From the NCBI GenBank assembly GCA_001275005.1, contig JWZX01002500.1, positions 1 through 19,603 of the forward strand: 19,603 bases of DNA, given 5' to 3'. This DNA comes from Chrysochromulina tobinii. Its lineage: Eukaryota; Haptophyta; Prymnesiales; Chrysochromulinaceae. A program made the translations under genes and the position numbers. This document shows positions 7,660-15,340 of this stretch, one piece after another; position 1 is the stretch's first letter, and every line of letters starts with the position of its first letter. The notes beneath the pieces were generated by a model. It worked only from the letters and a program-made list of their open reading frames with translations. It was not told the DNA's origin and did not search any database.

Positions 7660-8622
7660 GTGGGCCGCGGGAAATTCAAGATCGGAAAGCCGGTTGGACG
7701 CGCGCGACCCGAAAGGGAAAAAACAAAGCCGAAGCGTCGGCCAGCTCGCTGTCATCAGGGGAGATCGTACCGTCATCAATCTGGCAATCAATCTCCGCCC
7801 CCCCCCATGATCTGACATGATCTGAGCGAAAAGTTTGGAAAAGGGAGATCACGAATCGTTGCTGTTACGAAGTGAATGTGTGTGTGCTGTCGCCTGGCTG
7901 TATGAGGCGCACAGGGCCCGCAGCTGAGACCGAGCGTCCGCTCGCGTGCGCTCGTCGGACCTTCCCCCCTCCCGCCGCCCCGCTGTGGCGGTGCGACTGC
8001 GAGGGACGGGCGCGGGCGGAGTCCTGGCGGGTGTCGGGTGGGAGACGGGACCCTGGCGTGGGCGACGAGTGTCCTTCATTATCATTTGCGCCTCGGGGGG
8101 TGCTGCTGCCGGGTCTCCCGACCCCCGGGGCTCCCGACACCCGACTGCGGACTTCGACTCTCGAGTACGACTCGACGCACCGAGACGCGCAACGGGGACG
8201 TGTCCAAGGGCCGGGATTTGCCAGATCTTAAGCCAGAAGATCGCGCTAGCCGCTACACGACACATAAAACGATCATATATGTAACGCGCGTCGACCACGC
8301 GTCGCGCCGCCGCGTCCCTACCGGCGCTGTCGGCGCCGCGCCTGCATGCGCGCCTGCAGGCTCGGCGCAGGCCCCCACGCCATGGGGTTAACGGCTAGTG
8401 GGCGGCATGATCTGAACCAGCTCACGCGCTGAGATAGAGATACGGTCATTCGCAGTCGCGCACCTCCCCGTTCCCGACAACATGTTGTCGACGCCCTCCA
8501 CCGACGACGCAGTCGCATCCCTCATCACGCCTGCATGCACCTCGCCGCCGTACCGACTCGCCCGCCCGTGGTGAACCTCGTGCCTCGGAGCTCATCATGT
8601 GGCTGGGGCCGGTAAGCCCTCC
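7660..8622. other. Intergenic region upstream of the coiled-coil gene
   Basis: This 963-bp region lies between the 3' end of the acyl-CoA synthetase gene and the start of the coiled-coil gene, both minus strand. It should hold the promoter of the latter. It contains a run of nine C at 7798-7806, a tandem 10-bp repeat CATGATCTGA at 7806-7825 and one more copy at 8406-8415. It also has a GC-rich, partly self-complementary stretch near 8330-8370. No gene is supported. Confidence 0.5.
7806..7825. repeat. Tandem CATGATCTGA pair
   Basis: Two perfect adjacent copies of the 10-mer CATGATCTGA. A third copy lies at 8406-8415 in the same intergenic region. Read on the minus strand, the pair contains the upstream ATGs of the coiled-coil gene's frame. 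Confidence 0.8.
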
Positions 8623-10859
8623 TCAAACGTAGACCGCTTCGATTTGGTCCTTGTGCTTGGCCTCGATCGGCTTGCGCTTGAGCTTCTGGACGGCGGTGAG
8701 CATGTCGTTCTCGGGCGTCCAGAGGTCGTCGATCAGGACAATCTTGGTCGGGGTCTCGAAGGTCTGCAGCTTGGCGCTCTTGCAGCAGGCCTGCATGTCG
8801 GCCGTGATGGCCTTGATGACGGCCTCATTCTTGCAGAGCTCCACAAACGTCGCTTCCGAGGGAGCGCCATCGATCTTGCGCATCTCGCCCTCGTTGGGGC
8901 AGACGAGGGCGATGCAGTAGCTCATGGTCGACTTGGCGAAGCACATGGGCAGGATCGTGAACTTGGATGCCTTGAGTGCATTCTCGACCTTCGAGAGCGC
9001 CACGTATTCGCCCATCTGGAGCTTCACGAGGTCCTTCTTGCGGTCGATGATCTGCAGGTTGCCCATGAGGGTGAACTGGCCGATATCGCCCGTGCAAAAG
9101 TAGCGCACGCCGTCGATGGTGACGAAGTCGTCGCGGTTTTTGGCCGACAGCTCCTCGTCCGGCATCGCGGGGTTCTCGAGGTACCCCTGGCAAACCATCG
9201 GCCCGCCGATGAGGACCTCGCCTCGTCGCATGCCAATCTCCTTGTTGTCAACGTCGCTGTTGCGGTAGTTGCCCTCTTCCCAGTCGCGCAGCCGGATGCA
9301 CGCGCACTCCTGCGGCGGGCCGACCGTCATCGTCGAGTTGTCGCGCGCCAGCGTGATGCACGTGCCCGCGCACGTCTCGGTCAGGCCGTAGCCCTGCCGC
9401 ACTGGGCAGTTGAAGACGGTCTGCACGAACTTTTGCACTTCGGCACTGAGCGGAGCGGAGCCGGTGACCATGATCTTGACTTTGCCGCCAAGGCGAGCCT
9501 GCACCTTCTTGAACACGATCTTCGAGAGGAAGCCGCTTGTGCCCTTGCCGCCCTTGTCGTAAATAACCTTGCCACGCCTGAGGCCGCCCTCAATGGCCAT
9601 CTTGATGAGGCCCTTCTTCTCGCCGAAGATCTTGCGCACGCCGATAAGGATCTTGTCGAGGACAGCCGGCGCGGCCACAAAAATGTCGGGCTGGAGGGCC
9701 GCTGCGTCGCCCAGCTGAGCGAGGACCTTCTTCTTCACCTCCTTCGAAGCCGCCTCGTTCGGCTGCAGCATCTTGATGCTCGATGGCGTGAGGGTGCCTG
9801 GGCTGCCGTAGCCAATAACAAACCCAGCCGAAAACAGCGCGGCCTCGACGGCGAGCTCCATGATGTGGGCAAGCGGCAGGTACGCCAGGTATTTGTAGCC
9901 GGCCTTGATATACCCGCCCAGCGCGCCCGTCGGCAGCAGCGTCGCCGCCACGAGCGAGGCGATGTTGGCGTGAGAGATGAGCACACCCTTGGGGTTGCCC
10001 GTCGTGCCGGATGTGTACATGAGCACGGCGGTCTCCTCGGGGCTCGACGGCGTGGGCTCCTGTGCATGGTAGGGCTCGGGATAAGGGGTCAACAAGGTGT
10101 AGGAGTAAAAAAAAAGGGATCGGGATCGGGATCGGCGATCACCACCTGCGGCGCGTTTGCGCCGGACTCCTCAATCTCTGCCAGCGTTGTGACCTCGATC
10201 CCTGCCTCCTTGAGCTGGGCCACGGCCGGGCCGTCCATGTCCTCCGCCTTGAAGACCATCACGCGTTTGCACTGAGTCAGCTTGGACGCGATGCTCGCAA
10301 GGACCTTGAGGAGCTTGCCGTCGGCGAAGACCATCTTGGCGCCCGACTGGTTGATACCGAACTCGGCGCCGTCCGCGCCGAGCGTCGCGTAGATCGTGCC
10401 GACCACGTAGCCCTGCCGCCAAGCGGCGAAAGCCGAGAGCATCCAGAGCTTCTGCGTCTCGGCATAGATGATGACGGTCGAGCCCTTGGAGAGCTCGGAC
10501 AGCTTGGCCAGGCCTGATCCGAGGTTGTTGATGCGACCATAGTATTCGGCGTACCTGCTTGCAACGCGCGCGGGCGGCGTCAAGGCCGTCCGGGACAGGC
10601 TTGGGCAAGGAGGCGGCGGTACTCACGTGATGAAGGAGTAAGGGCCCATGATGAACTTATCGAACCCGGCAACCTCTTGCTTCAGCACGACTGCACGCTC
10701 GCCCACGCATTTCTGCCCCGTGTACTTCGCACACGCGGTCGTGATGCAATCCCAAAGGGTACTTTGGCCCTCGGCGGGAGAGCAGAACTTTCCGACAGAA
10801 GTCGCTGGCCAGAGGACGCCTTTGTCGTCGATGACGCCGGATGCGGTGATGACGGACAT
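8623..10859 (-). CDS. Long-chain acyl-CoA synthetase (three exons)
   Basis: This enzyme activates long-chain fatty acids with ATP and CoA through an acyl-AMP intermediate, feeding lipid synthesis or beta-oxidation. Exons are 10859-10627, 10554-10146 and 10059-8623. Their sum is 2079 nt, or 692 residues, the usual ACSL/LACS length. Exon 1-2 splicing rebuilds FITYAEYYGRINNLGSGL, a typical N-terminal block. The P-loop YTSGTTGNPKG is at about residues 229-239, GYGLTETC at 437-444 and YFCTGD at 534-539. The fatty acyl-CoA synthetase signature DRKKDLVKLQMGEY is at 553-566. The C-terminus ends EAVYV, so there is no peroxisomal PTS1. No clear signal or transit peptide is seen. The start is the only ATG before the conserved region. 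The neighbour upstream, 151 bp away on the same strand, is a membrane-anchored SDR. Confidence 0.95.
10060..10145 (-). other. Acyl-CoA synthetase intron 2 (86 bp)
   Basis: The donor is CCGCAG|GTGGTG and the acceptor CATGCACAG|GAGCCC, phase 0. The intron contains tandem GATCCC units and a run of nine T (complement of 10107-10115) before the acceptor. It also has an in-frame TGA, so it must be removed to join exon 2 to the P-loop exon. Confidence 0.85.
10555..10626 (-). other. Acyl-CoA synthetase intron 1 (72 bp)
   Basis: The donor is ATCAC|GTGAGT and the acceptor GCAAGCAG|GTAC. The codon ACG is split after its second base. The junction restores the conserved FITYAEYYGRINNLGSGL, and reading through meets TGA immediately. 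Confidence 0.9.
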
Positions 10860-11010
10860 GATTGGCTCCCTCGCCGTGTCAAGTTTAATTTGGATCGAAA
10901 ATCGTCAAAATCTGGTCAAATCTGTTTGAAGTCGGCACCCTACGTACTTCGCTCGAACTTTTCCGTATGCGGCGGCTCTTACGTTCTGTGCTCGGAAATC
11001 GGCCACATTT
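10860..11010 (-). promoter_or_regulatory. Upstream region of the acyl-CoA synthetase gene
   Basis: These 151 bp separate the SDR stop from the synthetase ATG and must contain its promoter unless the two are co-transcribed. The part nearest the ATG is A/T-richer than its surroundings. It holds a near-perfect direct repeat, GTCAAAATCTG then GTCAAATCTG, at about 10906-10927. No TATA box is clear. Confidence 0.35.
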
Positions 11011-11986
11011 TCACGACATCTTCACATCGGCCAGCGTCTGTGCGATCATGCCTTTGGCCCTCTTGCGCAGCATGCTCTTGGCGGTCGCAGGCACGTACTG
11101 AGCCAGCAACATGATCAGCATTTCCTTCCCTGCTGCGATCCACGACTCGTCGACGTCGTTGTGCGCCGCCGCGAGGATCCGCTCGCACACCCACACGGGA
11201 TCGAGCCCAGCCTCGATGTTGGTATCACTCTGCCCCCGTAGCTGGCCCACTTTTGACTTGACCGCGTTGCGAGCCACATTGGTCCTCACTGAGCCGGGGC
11301 AGATGTTGGTGACACCGATTCCCGAGCCACGCGCAAACTCCTCGGCCCGAAGTGCGTCGAAGAAGCCCTGCATTGCATGCTTGGCGCCGCAGTACGCGGT
11401 GCGCACCGGGATGCCCGCCTTGCCGGCGACGCTCGATATGTTGATCAGCCGGCCACCGCCACGTGACGTCATACTCGGTAGCAGAGCCTTGGTGAGGCAC
11501 ACGCCCGAGATGTAGTTGACGTTGAGCATGTGCACATCGACTGCGAAGTCGGTGTTGGCGCCCAGTTCGCGCTGCGTGTAGCCCCGCATTGTTGACAAAC
11601 ACGTCGATGCCGCCGTAGACTGCCACCGCCTTAGCTGCAACTGCGGGCAGCAACTCTATTAAAGACATGTCCGCCGGAAGGACAAACACATCTTTGTTGC
11701 CCTCAGCTTTAATGTCCGCGGCGATCTGCTCCAGAGCATCCACGGTGCGCGCCGTCAGGATCAGCTTCGCCCCCATACGACCGAGCTGCATGCTCATCTC
11801 CCTGCCAAGCCCGGAGGACGCACCCGTAATCCAGACCACCTTGCCATTGTACGCGCCCTCCGGGAGCTTGGCGGCGGCAGTCACATTGTCACAGCAGCGG
11901 CGCACCATGAGCAGGAGCTTCAATAAGGCCAGCGATGCGACTGTCAGACAGGCGCCTCCGATGATTGCAAGGCCACGCTCGAGCAT
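11011..11986 (-). pseudogene. DHRS7-like membrane-anchored short-chain dehydrogenase with a +1 frameshift
   Basis: This is a classical SDR oxidoreductase using NAD(P)H. An N-terminal membrane segment lies at about residues 5-28, then the cofactor motif TGASSGLG at 54-61 and NNAG at 132-135. After NNAG the frame is lost. The rest continues in the next frame with LNVNYISGVCLTKALLP, the catalytic YCGAK (Y-x-x-x-K) and NICPGSVRTN, as in the DHRS7/11beta-HSD-like group. One extra base in the CCCC run at 11582-11585 explains the break. Ignoring it gives 324 residues, a normal family length. Both halves are fully conserved, so a sequencing error or very recent mutation is more likely than an old pseudogene. 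The ATG at 11986 is preferred; the frame reaches 11998 only with GTG. The substrate is not readable, but the acyl-CoA synthetase neighbour hints at lipid metabolism. Confidence 0.9.
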
Positions 11987-12210
11987 CGCTCCGCTCACTC
12001 TAGATTCCTACACGTGGGTGTGGACGTGTGGTTGCTTTTTGCCACGAGATCAGCGTGTTCAAAAAGTTTGAGCGACGCAGAAATTGAAGGACGATTCGTT
12101 GACGCGACGCCGACCCAATACAAGTCAAGAGACTCGCGATAACTGCTCGCTTCGGCGCTTTTTTTTGGTGGTCATCGGCGTCAACGGCCTCTCGGTCGGG
12201 AGCCAGCACT
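11987..12210. promoter_or_regulatory. Divergent spacer between SDR and the 301-residue protein gene
   Basis: This 224-bp region carries the 5' ends of two divergent genes. It has a run of eight T at about 12160-12167, 44 bases before the plus-strand ATG. No TATA box is seen. The promoter role is inferred from orientation. Confidence 0.4.
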
Positions 12211-13116
12211 ATGGCTTTCTCAGAGGAGGACCTCATCGCGAGCGTGCTGCGCGTCAAGAGTGCTTCGTCTGAACAACTGACCGCCAAGCAAGTGCATGAG
12301 GCGCTCACTGCTGAGGGCATCACTGCTGACTTCGCGGCGGTGAAGAAGGCTGCCAGCAAGGCCGCAAAACGAGCCCCGGCTGAAACAGCCCTTCCTGCCG
12401 CTCCTGTGCCTGCGCCGACGCCTCCGGCACCGAGCAAGCAAGATCAGAAGCGTGCGACTGCGCAGGCTGAGGCTCTCAAGGCGGGAGAGCTCGCCATGTT
12501 CACCGCTCTGAAGGAATTGCACCAGGAGAGGTGGATGGTGGCTCTGCACGGCGAGTCCCGTGACACAAAGGCGTTTATTGACCGCGCTGCGGCGTTCGCC
12601 ATCGCCGGTGCCCTCACCGACGAGGATGGCCTCAGCAAGGAGCGCGTCGAAGCGGACGTGGCGACGCTCCAGTACATCCTGCTGCCCGGCTCGCCCTTTG
12701 AGCTGCCCGAGGAGGAGTGCAGCCAGGCGCGCGAGCAACTCGAGAAGCTCGAGCGCTTCTACAAAATGAGCGTCGGTCGGCTCAACAAGCCCTTTGTGGC
12801 CATCGACCACTTCCAGGGCGCTCGCCCGGGATTTGTGTTCAAGACGGGCGACCTCGGCATGGGCTACTATCACGAGGCCTGGTTTGCGGCCGCAGTCGCG
12901 TGCTACAAGTACCAGCCGAGCGCCGCCGCAACCGCTCAGCCGATGGACGAGGTGCCTGCCACGGCGCCTGCCAAGCCTGTGGATCCACAGCTGCGCGAGA
13001 TCCTGGAGGGCATCAAGCGTGACGATGCGAGCTCGCTTGACCGGGCGATGGCCAAGGCGACGGCGCTCGCGGCGAAAGCCTCAGGCGGCAGCAGTGCGAT
13101 GGACGACATGGACTGA
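12211..13116 (+). CDS. Unrecognised 301-residue protein with GFVFK-x(6)-GYY motif
   Basis: I cannot name the family. Residues 1-55 (LTAKQVHEALTAEGITADFA, then VKKAASKAAKR) look like a small helical, HTH-like domain for choosing between substrates or partners, but that is inference. An Ala/Pro linker follows at about 56-88. A mainly helical middle domain comes next (ALKELHQERWMVALHGES, LERFYKMSVGRLNKP). It ends in PGFVFKTGDLGMGYYHE near residues 207-223, which looks like a conserved structural motif. The C-terminus has another Ala/Pro linker, a short helix and the acidic end MDDMD. No signal peptide, membrane segment or intron is seen. The ATG at 12211 (AGCACTATGG) has a G at +4. Codon use and composition are clearly protein-like. 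Confidence 0.82.
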   Translation: MAFSEEDLIASVLRVKSASSEQLTAKQVHEALTAEGITADFAAVKKAASKAAKRAPAETALPAAPVPAPTPPAPSKQDQKRATAQAEALKAGELAMFTALKELHQERWMVALHGESRDTKAFIDRAAAFAIAGALTDEDGLSKERVEADVATLQYILLPGSPFELPEEECSQAREQLEKLERFYKMSVGRLNKPFVAIDHFQGARPGFVFKTGDLGMGYYHEAWFAAAVACYKYQPSAAATAQPMDEVPATAPAKPVDPQLREILEGIKRDDASSLDRAMAKATALAAKASGGSSAMDDMD

Positions 13117-13358
13117 CGGCGTCTTCTAGAGAGCGTTGTCGCTTGATACTTGAGACGCGGCCCCAACACAGCTATCGTCGAGGCTGCAAGTCTATGTGCG
13201 AGCTGAAACGAAGTGCCTCAGCGTGTGAGCCTGTATCGGAATAGGTAGGTCGGTGGGCGTTGTGGACGCACACACAGCCACCAGAGTCCTGGCGGGGAGG
13301 ACTACCCCCGTGGCGGAACACCATGATGAAAAGCATATTCACACAGTCTATTCACAGC

Positions 13359-13365
13359 TATATAA
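13359..13365 (+). promoter_or_regulatory. TATATAA element before ADA2
   Basis: TATATAA is the only clear TATA-like string directly upstream of a start codon in the window. It lies just 19 bases before the ADA2 ATG, closer than a TATA box normally sits to a start codon, so its function is doubtful. Confidence 0.25.
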
Positions 13366-13383
13366 TTCCCGGCTATCCGCTCG

Positions 13384-15090
13384 ATGAATGCGCCCAAGCG
13401 GCGGCGCACTGCTGCCTTCTACAAACCAGGCAAGTACGATTGCGCAAACTGCCGGCGCGACGTGCGCGGCGAGACGCACGTGCGCCACCGCGAGCGCGAA
13501 CATTTCGTACTCTGTACCGACTGCTACTCTATCGGCGCGGAGGGCGTGAGTGGGGTCCGCTGGAACGCAGACAATGTGCAGCTGATCGACACGTCGACCA
13601 CGCGCATGCCGCTCCTCGTCGATGACTGGTCGGCTGAGCACGAAGTGCGCCTCCTCGAGGGCCTCCTCCAATTCGGTTTCGGCAACTGGCGCGCGATCGC
13701 CGAGCACCTCGGCTTTGAGAAGACGGAGCAAGAGTGTGAGGAGCACTACGAGCGCTTCTACCTGCGGTCGAAGACCTTCCCGCTGCCCGACCTCGCACGC
13801 GGTCCGGTTCCCGCCGCACCGCCGGCCGCCGCCCCTTCAACCGCTGAGCCTGGCGGCGCCGAGACTGGCGGCGCCGACCGCGGCGCCTCGCCCGTCCCGG
13901 ATGCACCCAGCGGCGGCGGCGGCTCGCCGCATCACGATGTGGCCATGACCGACGCGTCCGACGCCGGGGCGGGGGCCGCGGCCCCTGCCACGGCTGCCAC
14001 CGACACCCATGGCGCCCACGGCACGACGGCGGGCAGCGGCACGGGCACCTCTGCCAGCGCCGCAGTGGGAGCAAGCTCAGGCGGCTCTAAGAATGCAATC
14101 AAGCCCATCAGGCCCAAAAAGGAAACGCGAGAGGCGAGCGGGCTGATCATCGAAGGCAACGAGACGCCCGCGGCGGATCTGGTGGGCTACATGCCTCTGC
14201 GCGGGGAGTTCGACACCGAGTGGGAGAACGATGCGGAGTACGCGATTGCGGACATCGAGTTCAACGCCGAGGACACGGAGGCTGAAGAAGAGTCGAAGCT
14301 CGCGTTGCTTCGCGAGTACAATCGGGCGCTGGACGAACGGCAACGCCGGCGCGACTTTGTGCAGCGGCACGACCTGATCGAGCGCGCCGCACGCCAGCAC
14401 ACCCTCGACCGCAAGCGCACGATTGAGGAGCGCACCTTCCGGGCAGCTATGCGTCCGTATGCGCCACACACGAGTCCGGAGGAGCATGAGGACCTTGTGA
14501 CAGACCTGCTGCGGGAGGCGATGCTGCGCAAGCGCGCGGAGCACTTGCTGGCCTGCAAGGCCGCCGAGCTGAGCGCCGCCCAGGCGGAGCTCGTTTGGGA
14601 GCGTCGTATCGTCGAAGAGCTTGCAGCGACCAAGTCCCAAGCGGCTGCGCACTCCGGCGGCGCCGCCGCCGCCCTGGCGCCGCCGGCCGCGGGGACGGCA
14701 ATGACGGCCATCGTTCCCGTTGGCGCGGGGTCTCTCGCGTCGGTGCACAGCAATTCAGCGTTCATGAGCGATGGCGGCATGGATGCCAAGGCGAAGGCGG
14801 CCGCCGCCGCCAAAGCTAAGGCCGTCGCCAAGGCCGCCGCCGCCTCGTCGCACATTGAGGCCCAGGCGCTGCTCAACGCTGCCGAGATGAAGGCGTGCGC
14901 GGCCATGGGGCTACGTGCGAACCAATATATCGCGGGCAAGCGTCAGCTGCTCCCCGAGGGGGCGCGCCGTGGTGGGCTCTCGCTCTCGGAGGCACGCGAG
15001 ATACTCAAAGCGAAGCTCGATGCACACCGGGCGAAGCTGCTGTGGCAGCACTGCGTCGGGGCGGGGTGGCTGGTGGCAAAGAAGAGCTGA
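13384..15090 (+). CDS. ADA2: Transcriptional adaptor ADA2 (SAGA-type complex)
   Basis: ADA2 links the GCN5 acetyltransferase to SAGA/ADA complexes and stimulates histone H3 acetylation. This 568-residue protein has the full domain order. A ZZ-type finger lies at about residues 17-70 (C20, C23, C44, C47). A SANT domain follows at about 79-128 (DDWSAEHEVRLLEGLLQFGFGNW). The ADA2 central block starts RGEFDTEWENDAEYAIADIEF at about residue 275 and contains LDERQRRRDFV. A SWIRM domain closes the protein at about 494-568, with LRANQYIAGKRQLLPEGARRGG. It is longer than human TADA2A (443 residues) because of Ala/Gly/Pro/Thr-rich inserts at about 140-240 and 420-490. The ZZ finger lacks the second zinc-binding set. 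The gene is single-exon with stop TGA at 15088-15090. WDR83 follows 250 bp downstream on the same strand. Confidence 0.93.
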   Translation: MNAPKRRRTAAFYKPGKYDCANCRRDVRGETHVRHREREHFVLCTDCYSIGAEGVSGVRWNADNVQLIDTSTTRMPLLVDDWSAEHEVRLLEGLLQFGFGNWRAIAEHLGFEKTEQECEEHYERFYLRSKTFPLPDLARGPVPAAPPAAAPSTAEPGGAETGGADRGASPVPDAPSGGGGSPHHDVAMTDASDAGAGAAAPATAATDTHGAHGTTAGSGTGTSASAAVGASSGGSKNAIKPIRPKKETREASGLIIEGNETPAADLVGYMPLRGEFDTEWENDAEYAIADIEFNAEDTEAEEESKLALLREYNRALDERQRRRDFVQRHDLIERAARQHTLDRKRTIEERTFRAAMRPYAPHTSPEEHEDLVTDLLREAMLRKRAEHLLACKAAELSAAQAELVWERRIVEELAATKSQAAAHSGGAAAALAPPAAGTAMTAIVPVGAGSLASVHSNSAFMSDGGMDAKAKAAAAAKAKAVAKAAAASSHIEAQALLNAAEMKACAAMGLRANQYIAGKRQLLPEGARRGGLSLSEAREILKAKLDAHRAKLLWQHCVGAGWLVAKKS

Positions 15091-15340
15091 GCTGAGCCAC
15101 GCTGGCCGCTGCGTGGGTGAGAGACGCTGAGGTGCTTCGCGTCGTCGTGCACACACCGTCGCCTTGCTCGTGGGTGGCGTGTGCTCGATCGATGTGCTCG
15201 ACGCACCTCTATCTTCCCACGCGGCAAGACGCACTTGCGTTTTCGTGTATCGTTCGAATTGATGTACATGTAACGGTCAAGTTTTGACGTTTTGTTGGTG
15301 AAGAGTCCACTGTTCTTTCACGGCACAGAAAATCGCGCAC

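Noticed and set aside
5563-7815. Plus-strand frame of 750 residues, plus another of 387 residues at 5801-6964, opposite the coiled-coil gene
   Set aside because: Their composition is Arg/Leu/His/Gly-rich or Ala/Ser/Thr-rich low complexity, without domains. They are open because the minus-strand Ala/Glu/Leu codons rarely produce stops in the complement and because of the 18-bp array. The minus strand has coherent coiled-coil and presequence features.
8599-10275. Plus-strand frame of 558 residues opposite the acyl-CoA synthetase
   Set aside because: It is an antisense shadow of exon 3, and it runs through intron 2 into exon 2. It is rich in His/Arg/Asp/Leu with no recognisable motif, whereas the minus strand has every ACSL signature.
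10655-10680. tRNA T-arm-like string (GGTTCGA-like on the minus strand)
   Set aside because: It lies in exon 1 of the acyl-CoA synthetase and no acceptor, D or anticodon arms can be drawn around it.
11586-11640. A very short intron as the explanation of the SDR frame change
   Set aside because: A GT...AG excision here would remove the conserved NNAG motif. A single extra base in the C run explains the break without loss of conserved residues.
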